DNA of 64,000 bases, from positions 7,935,640 to 7,999,639 of the forward strand of contig CM067298.1 in NCBI GenBank assembly GCA_034231615.1, written 5' to 3'. Source of the stretch: Meghimatium bilineatum (taxonomy: Eukaryota; Mollusca; Gastropoda; Stylommatophora; Philomycidae). Every line of letters starts with the position of its first letter. Position 1 is the first letter of the stretch. A program made the position numbers and the translations under genes. The notes under the pieces were generated by a model that made no database searches, was not told the DNA's origin, and saw only the letters and a program-made list of their open reading frames with translations. Shown here in pieces: positions 43,833 through 56,005 of the stretch.

Positions 43833-45385
43833 AGAAAACTGTTTGTGCTTTTTTTGGTTGAAAAATATATTGCCGCCTAGTACTTTTTAGGCACAATACT
43901 AGTGCTTTAACGACGAAACGAGATGGCAACTATGAAAGTTATGTTTTCTTTTCTATATCCGGTTGGAAGTTAATGGTGGCGAAGGTAATCCGTCAGAAAT
44001 TATTTAATATAATATCTTGTGTCATCAACATATTTTGACTTGTTTACAACTGTTCACGCTCATTAGTTGATAGTACTTGTTTCTTAAACTATAATATTAA
44101 ATTTTGTTATACTGTAATATTAATTTTTATTTCCAAAGTATTTTAATGTCTCTTACTCTTTACAAATAAATATGACGTAGGCTTTGTACAAATTTATATC
44201 ATAATCATAGCACTAGAAAATGTTATGGGAAAATGACATTGAGTTGTCTTAACCATGGGAACCCTGACCAACCGACCCTTAAAACTCCTTCCACGGAGCA
44301 AAAAACAAAATTCAACAGATCTTAGTCTATTTTGAAAGAAACGGTTAGAAGAAAGACATTAGAATTTCAATAAAATGAATAGGGCCTACTGTTACTGAGA
44401 AATATAGATTCATATACCACAATTAAAATTCAAGCAGAGTAGGCTGGCTACTCCTGCTTTTTGTGTGTCAATCCCCTCCCAGCATGTTTCACTGTAGCCC
44501 CCTCCTTTAAGTTTAGACACAGACATAAATATGACATGTGGTACAATAAATTAAAAACTGCATCTATGATTTGTGATTTCATGATTTGGAGTGGACGGAA
44601 CACACTCTGAACAGGGTCTGGGATAGGCGTCCACTTACACTCCAGTCAAGACTGGAATGTACCATAACAACCTCTGATAGTATCCTGATACTAAGCTTGG
44701 CGCATCTGCTGTTTCGTCCACCATTGTGACTTTTAGGGGGGTTAAAAGGATTAGATTAGAATTGGGAGGGGGGAGAAGGGTTAGAATCAGTGTTTAGAAT
44801 TAATAATTAATTCTTGTCTAAGGTGTGAATAGATATGATTGGTTTTTCAAGGGAAATCCGTAACGTTATATAGCCCAATGGTGGACGAAACAGCATTTTT
44901 ACCCTAAGCTTCTTGCAGCAACATGCACAATGACAAACACACCAATCTAATTGCAGTTGCAACACCTTCAGAAGGTACCCGCCGTCAAACAAAGCTTGCT
45001 ATAGAGCGCAACCGAGTGCTTGGCGGTATACACAAGTCTCTCCTTCCTTGTCTTGTCTACACAACACACCTTCTTGTCTAATCTTGATTCCCTCACCAAG
45101 GATCCTAAATGGTGAGGTGGTATATCTCTCATGAGTGGATCAGAACCCTGCCTAATCTAATGTCCCAGCTGCAGCAAGAGTGCCTTGCAAACTGACATTG
45201 CACCCACAGTCAGAACATATCCTAATTTTGAGATACTGGAAGTAAGGTCGAGAAAACTCATGGGAAATCTGGAAACTCTATGCTGGGAAGAATCGTGAAG
45301 CCATAGGATGCAGGGCGTGACACATTTCTCAGCAAATACTCAGCCACAGAACAAAGGATAAAGTTCTGCTTCTCTAGTGCTTGTG
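43833..45385. other. Unassigned, with a 19-bp inverted repeat
   Basis: No coding sequence is recognised. A perfect 19-bp inverted repeat 'gctgtttcgtccaccattg' (44709-44727) pairs with 44877-44895 and encloses about 150 bp. It could be the remnant of a small inverted-repeat element. Confidence 0.4.
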
Positions 45386-45626
45386 GCTAGCAACACTGTT
45401 TACCTTCCATGCATGTCATAAGAGGCGACTAAGGAGGTTATGGGATGGAATTGGCTGTCCCATCCCATATAGGGCCAGTGACCCAAAGCCATGCTGAAGT
45501 TGGATGTGTCAGGCCAAAAGACGCAGATATCGCAACAATGTTGTAAACCATGACACAACGCATACCGTTCTCCGGACTACATCCTGCTAATCTGCAGGAG
45601 TTTGAGAACGAACGCAGAAGAAGAGG
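45386..45626 (+). mobile_element. SINE, subfamily 1, slightly 5'-truncated
   Basis: Starts at 'tagcaacactgtttacc', so it lacks the first 35 bases or so, and ends 'cgaacgcagaagaagagg'. It is otherwise collinear with the copy at 40987. Confidence 0.82.
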
Positions 45627-47289
45627 ATTTTGAAAGAGTATGAGTCAATATTGGGAATGAGGATGGGCATGGCCCGTAGAGAACCTGTGACAAAGATTTC
45701 AAAAAAGAGCAGTGAACCAACATAGAACTGGAATCATCAGCCGTTATACCCTGAGAGATTTAATGAAGCGGAGATCTGAACACCTAAGTCCGATGTGCGA
45801 AGAGGATAATCAACAGACCTAATACTAGTCATACTCATGCAGATTGGCAGTGATTATTGGTCCTTCTTTATCAGCTGGTCACTTCTGTTGTTGACTATGA
45901 TTTAGGAATCCTCACAACCTGCAATGCAAGTGTCTAGAACATGTGCAGAATCAGATGTCTTCACCTGCACCAGGAATGCCCCATTGTGAAAATGTGTCTT
46001 ATGCATGGATACATTCTCGTCATGCACTTGCTCAAACTAAACCATACATGCATGCCACTGCAGACAAGAGACACTGCTGTCACTCCACAAAAATATCAGA
46101 CATAAAAGGTAGCAAGAATTAAGCGTGGCATGTCATAGATGGCACAAAAGCTGAAAGGAATATAGATGTGTTTGCCATAGTTTTGACCATACTGACAGGA
46201 GAATGGTTACTTTTTCGTATCTAATTGATCAAACCATAACACTGGCTTTCACATGCTGACAACTCTGGAGATATCATTGTGTGAAATAATGTGTTAACTG
46301 ATGGTTCTGTCATAGTGGAAGGTCTGGTTGGGGCTTTCCATATTCAAAATATATCCTGAGTTGACTTCACATGGCATATTATCTCCAACTGCATGAGCTT
46401 TGACTGGTTTATTGTTTTAATGTGTCTGCTTTTACAGGGAATAATTCATGTGACTCAAGTGTTTGGAATAATAATGTGAAAATCTTTGAAGTAACAAAAG
46501 TAAACATTGTTCTTATGGAAGTTACTCTTTAGAAGTTAGGCTAAAGAGTAGACTCTTTAGAGTAGGGTTCTCTTCATTAAGGTGCAAAAAAATCCATAAA
46601 AGTAGAAATCCCATTACAGCACAACAATCAGTTTCAGAAATGAAATTTGTTGATGAACGGAACCAATAATCTTCATATCTTGATTTAACTCACACTTGTG
46701 CTCCCTCCACTTGAAGTCAGAAGAAAGCTTTAATTTCTGGAACTGCATCTTTATATAATTTTGAGTGTAGTAAGTGGAAGGTTTTTGCTTCTAACTTGTG
46801 CAGCATGTTTATTTGTCTGATAACATATTTTTGCTGCAAACTATTGTCCTAGAAAAATCCTTAAAATTTCAATAGGCCTTACTATATGAAGAAATATCCT
46901 ATATTCTGGAATGTTCTTAGATCTGTTGAACAAATGTTGAGTATACTGTACACATGGGTACAAACATTTTGGTATGAGACCAACCTGAATAAAATTTACT
47001 TGATAAAATATGTAGAATACACTCCCTTCCACTTTTACAGGTTGTAGCTTGACCCAAAGATGAACCAGGAACATTACTACAACTATCATGATTTATACTG
47101 CTAATACTATTGTATTCATTCAAGTGATCATTTGAATCTAATTGATCGTCATCAAGCACAACTTGTTCAGCTGTTGGATTTCTAGAACCAAAAAATCCTA
47201 ATTTTCAGCATTTCATTTAATCTTAAATACATTTAGCAAACACAAAATATCAACACACGATTGCCATTTTATCAAGGTACAATCCCACA
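45627..47289. other. Unassigned region
   Basis: No convincing coding sequence or repeat ends. A short plus-strand reading near 45735 (SRYTLRDLMKRRSEHL) looks protein-like, but I cannot assign it. Confidence 0.35.
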
Positions 47290-47620
47290 ATGCAATGTAT
47301 GTCTTGTGAAGTCGGTCTTGTCATGTCCTAGACACAAATGTTGCGAAGCATCATAGGGAGCCTAAGATTTTCTAATGCAAATGTGTTCTTGTAATACCAT
47401 GTTGTTGTAGTATGTCTCTGATGCTATCAATCCATCTTCCTCTAGGTCTTCCTCTCACTCTGTACCCAGATATTCTTCTGTTATAGGCTACAGCTAGGAT
47501 GCGATCTGGTTCCATTCCCATAAGGTGATCAAACCACCTAATCTGTTGTCTTTCTATATATTTGATGTCATCATTTCTAATGTGGTTTGTTCTTTGACAC
47601 CAACGATCTTCCTTAGACAT
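47290..47620 (-). pseudogene. RTE-like LINE C-terminal relic
   Basis: The minus-strand frame has YIERQQIRWFDHLMGMEPDR, AYNRRISG, RGRPRGRWIDSI and ILQQHGITRTH, the conserved C-terminal block after an RTE-like reverse transcriptase. The RT itself is gone, as expected for a truncated and decayed copy. Confidence 0.78.
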
Positions 47621-47675
47621 CTCATCTCACAGGTTGTGAATTCAGTAAAAAAAATTTAATGAAGTCATTATTACA

Positions 47676-47775
47676 ACAGCGTGTTGCCGGAACCTGAGAG
47701 GGGAGCAAAGAATAGCAACACTCTTTACCTTCTATGCATGTTGTAAGAGGCGACTAAGGAGATATGGGATGAAGT
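47676..47775 (+). mobile_element. SINE, subfamily 1, 5' fragment
   Basis: Covers the 5' stem region (cgtgttgccgg ... tagcaacac) through 'aaggcgactaagga' equivalents, then stops abruptly. The 3' two thirds are missing. Confidence 0.72.
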
Positions 47776-48055
47776 TTCTAAAAGAAACGAACCTCAATAT
47801 AACTGCCTGTCATCTACTGAGATTTTCTGTTGCATGGGTGATTTGTCTAGTGGGCCATTAGTGAGATCCACAGATGCAAATCATGCGGACATTTTACATA
47901 ATTTTCAGGATTTATGGTCCAGGGAGTTAAAGGCATCAACAGAAAATTATTTAAGATAAAAAGGTGAGATAATAGTTACAATTGTATATTTTGTGTCAAT
48001 TATGAGAATAAGTAACTTATTCATATCATGGAGTTATTGTTTCTATTACGCAGAC

Positions 48056-48136
48056 ATGGGGAAGTTCATGAAATCTGGCAAAGTTGTTCTTGTTCTGGGT
48101 GGACGATTTGCAGGAAGGAAAGCCATCATTGTAAAG
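48056..48136 (+). CDS. RpL27: eL27 coding exon 1
   Basis: Encodes residues 1-27, from MGKFMKSG to AIIVK. The exon itself begins at 48054, after 'ttctattacgcag'. The donor is 'aag|gtattc' at 48137, phase 0. Confidence 0.95.
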
Positions 48137-51100
48137 GTATTCCAAATATATATCATTTAATGTTTATGGATTGAGTGATACTAATGCTTGTCTTGCTGTA
48201 ACCCAAAAGAGAAGCAAAGAATAGCGACACCCATCAGACATGTCATAAGAGGTGACTAAGGAGGTTTGGATGAAGAGTAGTCTGTCCCGTACCATAGAGA
48301 GTCAGTTACCCATAGGCCATGTTGATGTTGAATATGTTACGCTGAAAGGTGTAGATATCGCAGCTAAGCAAAAAAGCATAACATATTCCTTTCTCTGGAC
48401 TACATTCTGGAAATCTGCAGGAGTTTAAGAATAAATGCAGACAAATGTTATGATAATCAGTAGTCAGATTTTTACCATATCTTGAAGTGATGAATCTTGA
48501 GTTTACAGATGTTAGGGAAATTTGTGGTAAATAGTGTTATATATCAAAGCAACTTAATGCAGGTCTCTGGATATCAGGTAACCATTAGAAGAAAGAAGTA
48601 GCGACTTCTGCCTGTGTTATAGAACTTCATGAAAGACTGCCTTTTTTTGTACCTCCACAGAAGTACGATCCCATATGGGACCTGAACTAAAGCAATATTC
48701 TTTTTACAGCAATGGAAGCCTCATAAATGCATTACACAGTATCCATCGTTGTTGTTTCAATCTTCAAGAATTAAGAACAATTATAGGCCACACAAGTATC
48801 AGTGGGAATAAAAGTGCTGATAAACTGCCAAAAAAAGAGAGCAAGTATGCCCAAACCAGGATTTGCCACCAACTTTTTAACAGCAAACACATCTGCAACA
48901 ACTGTAAACATTAGTTGGACCACTGACTCACAAGAAAGAGCACTATATGCAGACATGACCCAAACACATCCACATGACCGCATAAATATGCTACATTTCA
49001 AAGATCAAACCACAATATTTAGGCTGCGAACAACACATGTACAACTTACCAAACACATACAAAGAGTTACTACAGACCATACAGCAACAGACAAGAATAG
49101 GAAACAGTAAAACATCTTATTGAATGCCTTGCACTACAAGACCTACGAAAACAACTGTTACAACCAAACCCCACTCCATCACTAGCAACCTTTATACAGA
49201 CACAACACATCTGAAGAACACATATACTTACCACCACCTGATACAGGAAAGAAAAAATGAAAGTTCACAACCCTGGGGATCCTATAAGTAAGAACAATTA
49301 GCTCTTACTTCCATTGCACAATGGAGTGGTTTCTCCAGAGCTTTATTTCATCCTGAGACTTCCCGGTGTGAATGCTTTGAGAAGTCTCCTACCCAAAGGA
49401 GTTCAATTTTATGGGTGTTGGGACTTTTCTACCTTTCTGCAACATGCAGAGGAGTACTTAACATGAGCCTTTCCTGCCAAGCATCAAATGTTTTCAGTTT
49501 CAATGCTTGTTCTAGTAAGTCAATAGTCAGACCTTTCAAGTTAACTAGCGAGATAAAACATCAATGTCGAAAAACAACCATATACTGGAAATGCAAGAGC
49601 TGGGGTAACACAACTCAGATGTAAAAATGGATGGAAATAAATACAAGTGTTAACTAATATTTGTAAATAAAATATGACGGCGAAAAACCTATTTACAAGT
49701 AATAACACTTGTAAATATTTCTGTTCATTTTTATCTACTGTGAGTTTACTGTTAGCATTTCCGATAAATTAATCCTACATATTGAATCTATTAGTTTATA
49801 TGATTTGTTATGCTACTCATCATTTGACTGGAAAATCTTGGGTAAATAATCAGATACAGCCTCAGTGTGTTCTAGTTGTCAGGGTGCTAAGGGTGACACT
49901 TCTGAACGGTTCAATGCAAGAAAAAAAAACCTGTTATATTTCAATAATAATTCTTCTTCTTTCGTTCACTTGAAACATGTCTATATCTGTAATTCTGTCT
50001 CCTTAATAAAACTCACTGTCTTTTGTAGTTCATACAGTGTCCCATAGAGCTTTGATTCCAGTGTTGTTTCCTCGGGCCAATATGTCTGCCTCAGCGTTTC
50101 ATGCTCAGAACACTCTTGAAGTATATGTTTTGCACTCTGTGCTGCCTGTCCACATGGCCGTGTTGCCAATCTTGAACTTTGTATACATGTGACTGCGGAG
50201 TCGGTTGTGTCCTGTTCTGAGACGTAGAATTATAACTTGTTCTGATCTGCTCATAATGTGATAATCATCGTTCAATAATAATAACTTTTTCTCTCATAAA
50301 TTTCTGCATTATTTCCATCAGAACTATGATGAAGGAACACAAGATAAACCCTACGGCCATGCCCTTGTTGCAGGCATTGACAGATATCCAAGGAAAGTAA
50401 CACGAAGCATGGGCAAGAAAAAGCTAAAGCAGAGATCAAAGGTCAAGTCCTTTGTGAAGGTTTACAATTATAATCATCTTATGCCCACACGGTCAGTTTT
50501 TAAATTAAGACTTGGACTAATATCTTTGTTTACCCTGACACGGGCATTTTTATGTTTTTATGCACATGACATGTTCTGTTTTCTGGACCATCCTGCTAAT
50601 CTGCAGGAGTTTGAGAACAGACACACAAGTTCTTGATATCACATCTCATGGATATTTTGAAAGTTATAGATCTTTAAAATATGTAATGCTTTAGCTTGTT
50701 TTGTGTTTTGGCGAAGGTTTTTGTTCACATTAGCATTGATTTGATTTTGTCTGTTATACCACTTATCATTCATAACACTTTTTACTGGCTATATTTTAGC
50801 AGGTATTACTACAGCCCCCTGACATGCTGGGATTTAGATCATTACTTTTTCGTCTTTCGCTCATGCAACCACATTTATCTCTCTTATAAAGGTGACGGCC
50901 TGTAGCAAGTTTGTCTCACCATAGTTTTTCCTTCAGTTTGGTTGGTAAGGGCTACATCTGTTCTAACTTCCCTCATGAAGACTACTTTCCAGGAGCAGGT
51001 GGTCTACTGTCTGCTTGTCTTCTCCACATGAACACGAGGCTCTTTCATAAACAATTGCGGTAAAAATTTGGCGAACGAGTGTGCATTCTATCTGCGCAGA

Positions 51101-54100
51101 GTATACTGGTAGATCCGTATGTGACTTCAGAATAAGTCAGCTGTTGCACGTGGTCAAAAGTCAAAATTAGCTGTATACAAATTGTTGACTATAGGATAAT
51201 AAGCTCATCCGTCCATAAACCAACACACACAACCAACCCCCCCTGTGCTTTTTTCATTGGAATTCTCCCCCCAAAAAGGTGGCTTCAGATTGCGTACATA
51301 CCATATGTTCTGGAAGGAATATGTCACCAGAGATTACGATAAAGTGTTTGGTTTTTCATGTTTATTTTTTAATTTAAAATTCACTAAATGTATGTTCATG
51401 TTTGATATGTAATGATGATACCATTTTGTTTCACACACATTTTAAATTCACTTATTTCCTTGATTATGAGTTCGTAGATGGCTAATAAACCCTATTCTGA
51501 CTGCATATGTCCTTGGATAGTTCGGCCATGAATGACAACTGTTGATGATCTTTTGTCTACCTGTGGCTTTCTAACTACTCTCCGCTGTTGAGCTGCTGCA
51601 CTTCTCTTTTCACAAGATACCACACATTTATTACAGTAGAACACTATGTAGTTCAATTTTGTATTGAAGTAAGAATTTTGTATGAAGTTCTTCCCATGTA
51701 TCATGGTCTATTTCAAAGGCTTTCAGTGTGGTGCTAAGAGTAACACATTGCTTTCAGTGGACTCTGGGTTAACAGATAACCACGATCCCAAAAGTACCTC
51801 CTCAGGGTGCACCATGGAAACAGAAACACAGCTGCTCAGGTTGTTTTCCTAGCCAACACTTTTGGGAATCGTGTGAATGTGGAGGCAGCAGATGGAATGA
51901 GAATTGACTTAAAAAAAGGCAGGCAATATCTCCTACACCTGTGTCAACCATAGACAGTCCGGCTCGAGCATTGGAGGGGTGGCCAATGCAAATGTTACTA
52001 AATGAGTATATATCAAGGCGAATATTGAGAGTCACACGCTAGCCTCTCCAAGGATAACATATTGAGCATAAGTGGGTCAAAGGGCATGATCAAATGGTCC
52101 TCTGAAGCAGCAACCAACCACCCATTGAGTACAATGAGAGGGCAGCACATCACCAGAGGGCAGTGGCTATATGCAAATGGGATGGGAAAATGTTAAAAGG
52201 AAATCAGAATTAAAGTTTTGTACAGCTCGAGAACAAGCTTCTAGTCCCCGGTGCTCCTGAAAATGTGTATAGACTTCGACCAGGACAAGGGGTTCACGGA
52301 TTACACCTTTGCTAAAAGGGCAAACGAACCCGGGCCCAACTCAACCGTCAGTGCTTTCCTATACCAGAATCATGCTCATGGAGAGTAAAAGGTTCAGTAC
52401 CCAATGGGCACAGACACAATATGCCTTGTATGGTACTCGCGTAGTTGACTCAGACCTAAATCCCTGTTTACCGCCTCCTCTGAGACTGCCACTCAGATGG
52501 ATGTTTTGACCTGTAAAGTCCTATGGCACAGTGGGCCTAAAACCATCATGGCTAGAGTCGATGCACATTCATTGTTTGACAACATATAAGAAGGCTGTCA
52601 CAGGCTAGGGATGACCACCCGAGTTAGTCATGCAGAAAGTGGATGTACCAGATTGAAGCGGGGGAGGTGCGCAAATGAGAGTTCTGCTGTGGAACTGGCA
52701 ACAACATACTTCATGTTCTATGACAGACATTTGTGTTGCTTATCAGATTGAACGCAGAAGCAGAAGAAAGACTTTCAGTGAGGTCTTTAATGAGTCCTTG
52801 TAGCGTTTCTTTTGTCCACCTTGAGATTGTATGCTCTTCTGCACCATAGAGAAGTATCTTAGACAAGCGATGATCTGGCATACATACCAGATGACCTGCC
52901 CAATAATTCTGCATCAGAATAGTGTCAATGCTAGGGATACCAGATCTGTCTAAAGATTGGCATCTGGTCTTGCCATCTGATGCTCAAACTTTTCTGAGAC
53001 AAGTTGTGTGAAAGTGTTTCCTCACTGGCATATCTATACATATTCCATGTTTCACCAGCATATAACAGCATTGTAAGTGCCACTTCTCTGTAAACTTTCT
53101 ACTTAGTGGATGTAAAAAAAAGACTTGCACTAAGGATTTTGATTTAAGTTAGGAAGAGTTGAAAGTGTATGTATGCAAAGTGTATATATACCCATTGTAG
53201 TGCAATATAATATTGTTTTTCTACATAGCAAACTATTTCAAAACATGCATTTTTGTTTCAGATATTCCGTGGATATAAACTTTGAAAAGAATGTTGTCAA
53301 CAAAGACATTTTCAGAGACCCTGCACTCAAAAGGAAAGCTAGAAGGGAAGTCAAAGCAAAGTTTGAGGAAAGGTAATAATTGCATTATTGTACTGTGAAA
53401 TGTGTGTGAACGTTCAGTAGAATAGGTAGTGAAATGATATCAGTCGTCTGTGTTCATTCTCTGGGATGAAACAGCCAAATTCGACTTAGTCACCTCTTAC
53501 AATATTCATGGCAGATGATAGTTTCGCTATTCATTGCTTCCCTTTCAGGCCATACAACACACAAATGACTGCTGTCTGATCCTCGCATACAAAACATTTT
53601 AAGGGGATATTTGACACCACACAAACCTATTCTGCTTTCTTTTTTGTGGGCTTAATTAGTCAAAGCCTTAATCCCTGTGGATGTTGTTCTTCCTTTACAT
53701 TCTAGATATTCCAGACTGCCTATATTCCTATTTCTCATTTGAATTTCAACACATTGATATATTACCTAGTTATGGATTTTTTGAAAACCCTGTTACTTTC
53801 CTCCAATATTTTACTAATGTGGCAACCAGTCCCTGGACAGCTAGTTCAGGGTTCAAAGAATAGGGCCACTCTCTTCCTTGTATGCTGTAAGGAGTTGACT
53901 AAGGAAAGTTGGGGGATATAGGCTGACAATCTTTCACCTGTGAAAAAAATCACTGTCACATCTTGTCTCAATTTCGTGCTTTTTCTTCTATAAAATAAAT
54001 CATCATGGATTAGGAAGCGTGTAGGCCAGCAGACCCTGTTTGTTTGTGGCATGCTCTTAGGTGATGTTATATGTGTGACATCACTATGGATGGGTCAACA

Positions 54101-55065
54101 AATCTGACAGGATGCTGAGATATGGCCCAGCTGTGTTCTTGGCAAGATGCTATAATCCTGGAATACTGGCGCATTAGATTGCCTCCCTTCAGTGACTAAA
54201 TATGTACCCATAATACACCATACTCACACCTCCCCTCCCCCCTACAGATCCAGGCTTCTGAGACCTTATATGAGTCTCTAAAGACAGATGTTCTGGACCT
54301 TTTGCGCATTTAAAACGGTGGAACAATGCATTTCCATTTCTAGACTGTCCTGTGGAAATCTAGTAGGACCATTGTTCTGCAACAAGAGAGATCCAGTGGG
54401 AGTTTCAGAATAAACGCAAATAGCCAGCAATATGAGTTTGGATGTCACCTCAGTCACACAACTGAGAAAAGAACATGTTCTTTTATTAGAAAAGCTTTAG
54501 GCTATCAGCTAACAAGATTATTTCATCAACATCCTGCAATATAAAATTTACAAATTTTGAAGGTGATGTGTTCACCTGTTATAATACCACATCCATATAC
54601 CAAGGCTGGCAAATAGGTAGATTTGCATATAGGAATCTTTGTCCTGCAGTTTTCTGTTACTGAGAAACCTACAACTATATTAATTGTTTGGGATAGTATC
54701 TTTGCCGCATCTTTTTTTTTTTTTTAGGCAGTCGGTGCTCGTTATTCCTTCTTACTAGAGTATGATAATTCTAAAATATATAGTTTCCAGAACTAGTTTT
54801 GTTTTTGTGATGTACAGTAGTGAAATCCTTCTATAGCCAATTTCTCTATTTAACAACCCATTAAAAAAAACCCTGCATTTACTACTGTTCTTTATTCCAT
54901 ATATATCAAATATTTCATATTTTGTTGATTTTGACAAAGTTATAACAGGTTTTCATGTATTAATTTCTATAGTTGGTAATACATTACATTTACTGAACAT
55001 ATTGCTTTCTTTGCAGGTACAAGACAGGCAAAAACAAGTGGTTTTTCCAGAAATTGCGATTCTAG
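48056..55065 (+). CDS. RpL27: Ribosomal protein eL27 (four coding exons)
   Basis: A component of the large cytosolic ribosomal subunit. The coding exons are 48056-48136, 50322-50491, 53262-53372 and 55017-55065. They give 136 codons plus TAG, the usual eL27 length. The protein begins [20 protein letters not shown], the KOW-type N-terminal fold. It contains [33 protein letters not shown] and ends [13 protein letters not shown], all hallmark eL27 sequence. Every junction is GT-AG and the phases agree (0, 2, 2). The start codon lies two bases after a 3' splice site (cag at 48051-48053), which implies an upstream untranslated exon that I could not place. Introns of 2.2, 2.8 and 1.6 kb are full of transposon debris. 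It is the only intact host gene in the window. Confidence 0.97.
48190..48440 (+). mobile_element. Old SINE relic in eL27 intron 1
   Basis: A strongly diverged subfamily 1 copy: 'agcaaagaatagcgacac' near 48214, 'cataagaggtgactaagg' near 48243, and the 3' region 'ctgcaggagtttaagaata'. The order is preserved and the tail has decayed. Confidence 0.65.
48665..49215 (+). pseudogene. LINE RNase H and tail relic in eL27 intron 1
   Basis: Decayed RNase H C-terminus ([14 protein letters not shown]) followed by the tail seen in Jockey/I-group elements: [40 protein letters not shown] and LATFIQT. At least two frameshifts. It is related to but distinct from families A and B. Confidence 0.7.
49298..49345 (-). 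repeat. Dispersed short repeat
   Basis: The reverse complement of this block ('gaagtaagagctaatt' at its end) matches 30687-30732 with a few differences. The parent element was not identified. Confidence 0.5.
49952..50270 (-). mobile_element. LINE family B, copy B3, 5'-truncated
   Basis: The last 319 bp of family B on the minus strand, covering the C-terminal tail ([20 protein letters not shown] through FIKETELQI) and the GAA tail. The 12-bp target duplication 'ttcaataataat' at 49940-49951 and 50271-50282 proves a retrotransposition event. Low divergence from B1/B2 marks it as young. It lies antisense in eL27 intron 1. Confidence 0.92.
50322..50491 (+). CDS. RpL27: eL27 coding exon 2
   Basis: Encodes [16 protein letters not shown] through NYNHLMPT and two bases of the next Arg codon. 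The acceptor is 'tttccatcag|aac'; the donor is 'cg|gtcagt' at 50492. The acceptor lies only 51 bp from a LINE B insertion. Confidence 0.96.
50578..50625 (+). mobile_element. SINE 3' fragment in eL27 intron 2
   Basis: Contains 'ctggaccatcctgctaatct' followed by 'gcaggagtttgagaacag', the subfamily 1 3' end. It lacks the GAA tail and everything upstream. Confidence 0.6.
50950..51115 (-). pseudogene. LINE C-terminal tail relic in eL27 intron 2
   Basis: The minus-strand reading has [29 protein letters not shown] and LHEGS. This matches the Cys-rich C-terminal tail of many LINE polyproteins. Short and frame-broken. Confidence 0.55.
51116..51756. other. Intron 2 sequence, unassigned
   Basis: No repeat family or coding sequence is recognised. 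An acceptor-like region for exon 3 lies far downstream. Confidence 0.4.
51757..52690 (+). mobile_element. Element C, copy 4, old relic in eL27 intron 2
   Basis: Starts near 'ggactctgggttaacagata' and follows copy 2 with many substitutions: 'agtacctcctcagggtgcac', 'cattggaggggtggccaatg', 'ttcagtacccaatgggcac', 'cagaaagtggatgtaccaga'. Internal repeats are reduced and the tail is gone. It shows the family has been active over a long time. Confidence 0.75.
52755..53110 (-). pseudogene. RTE-like LINE C-terminal relic in eL27 intron 2
   Basis: Reading right to left: [48 protein letters not shown] and a Lys-rich end. This is the conserved block after the RT thumb in RTE-like endonuclease-reverse transcriptases. 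Several frame breaks. Confidence 0.75.
53262..53372 (+). CDS. RpL27: eL27 coding exon 3
   Basis: Encodes [14 protein letters not shown] through KFEER, split codons at both ends. The acceptor is 'ttttgtttcag|a'; the donor is 'ag|gtaata' at 53373. Confidence 0.96.
53455..53575 (-). mobile_element. SINE 5' relic in eL27 intron 3
   Basis: The complement reads 'gtgtgttgtatggcctgaaa' followed by a diverged subfamily 1 5' third ending at 'gtaagaggtgactaag'. Confidence 0.6.
53840..53925 (+). mobile_element. SINE relic in eL27 intron 3
   Basis: The stretch 'ttcaaagaatagggccac' ... 'gctgtaaggagttgactaag' matches the SINE 5' third. Very degraded. Confidence 0.45.
54290..54425 (+). mobile_element. SINE, subfamily 2 relic in eL27 intron 3
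   Basis: Carries the subfamily 2 signature 'aatctagtaggaccattg' ... 'agagatccagtgggagtttc', with a decayed tail 'aataaacgcaaatag'. Confidence 0.65.
55017..55065 (+). CDS. RpL27: eL27 coding exon 4
   Basis: Encodes [15 protein letters not shown] and the TAG stop. The acceptor is 'ctttctttgcag|g'. Confidence 0.96.
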
Positions 55066-55074
55066 GTCATTTGA

Positions 55075-55080
55075 AATAAA
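55075..55080 (+). terminator. Polyadenylation signal of eL27
   Basis: AATAAA ten bases after the stop codon. The short 3' untranslated region fits ribosomal protein genes. Confidence 0.8.
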
Positions 55081-55428
55081 TTATATGCTATAAAATTGCT
55101 CCTGCTTTTATTTTCTTGTATAAAGATGTCTCGAGATTGCTGTATGTTCTGGTGTTTATTACTTTGTAGTTGTTGTACACATTTTTGTTTGTTTCCCATG
55201 TAAGGATGTACAGAGCACCATATTGTTCAAGTGTTTAAAACTTTGTAATTGTCCTGCACATTTTGTTTGTTTCCTGTGTAAGGATGTCCCAGAAGGTCTT
55301 TGATGAGAAATTGATGAACAAGCACAGAATGGAATCACATAATTAAACAGAAATCACATGTATTGGCAATGTGATACAGTATGCATGTCTGAAAATCAAC
55401 AGGACGAACTGAGACGAGAACAACAAAT
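55081..55428. other. eL27 downstream sequence with a duplicated segment
   Basis: Two imperfect copies of a segment of about 95 bp (near 55120-55215 and 55215-55300) share 'aaaactttgtaattgt'-type and 'tttgtttgtttccy'-type stretches. No gene is seen. Confidence 0.4.
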
Positions 55429-55439
55429 AGAAATGAAGA

Positions 55440-55708
55440 CGCCTGTGTGTTACCGGGGCCGAAAGGGAAGCAAAGAATAGCAACACTGTTTACCTTCCAC
55501 GCATGTCGTAAAAGGCGACTAACGAGGTTATGGGATGGAGTTGGCCTCCCATCCCATATAGGATCAGTGACCCAAAGCCGTGCCGAAGTCGGATGTGTCA
55601 GGCTGAAAGGCGCAGATATCGCAGCAGTGCTGTAAACTATGACAATGCATTCCGTTCTCCGGACTACATCCTGCTAATCTGCAGGAGTTTGAGAACGAAC
55701 GCAGAAGA
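55440..55708 (+). mobile_element. SINE, subfamily 1, full length
   Basis: Target duplication 'agaaatgaaga' at 55429-55439 and 55709-55719. It has one change in the 5' stem (gtgttac for gtgttgc). It lies about 0.4 kb downstream of eL27. Confidence 0.9.
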
Positions 55709-55859
55709 AGAAATGAAGAGAGGCAAAGCTATTTCTCGCTTCTGTTGTTTTCCAGACCTGTACACTGTATCATTGATGTTACATTTAGTTGTTTTTCCTC
55801 CAATATTTACTTTCCACTTCAGGATTGCAGAAGACCAACTCTTTCACGTTGCACAAATA

Positions 55860-56005
55860 ACAGCTTTCTTCTTTAGTGTTCAATCTTCCCACTGGATCTC
55901 TCTTGCAGCAGGACAACAGTCCTACTAGATTTCCAGCAGAGAATGGAAATGCTCGGTGTTACCATTTTATTTGCACTAATGACCTGACACATCCCTCTTG
56001 GCGGT
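55860..56005 (-). mobile_element. SINE, subfamily 2, minus strand
   Basis: The complement contains 'aatctagtaggactgttg' and 'agatccagtgggaag', preceded by a decayed 'ggatgtgtcagg' module. Confidence 0.65.
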
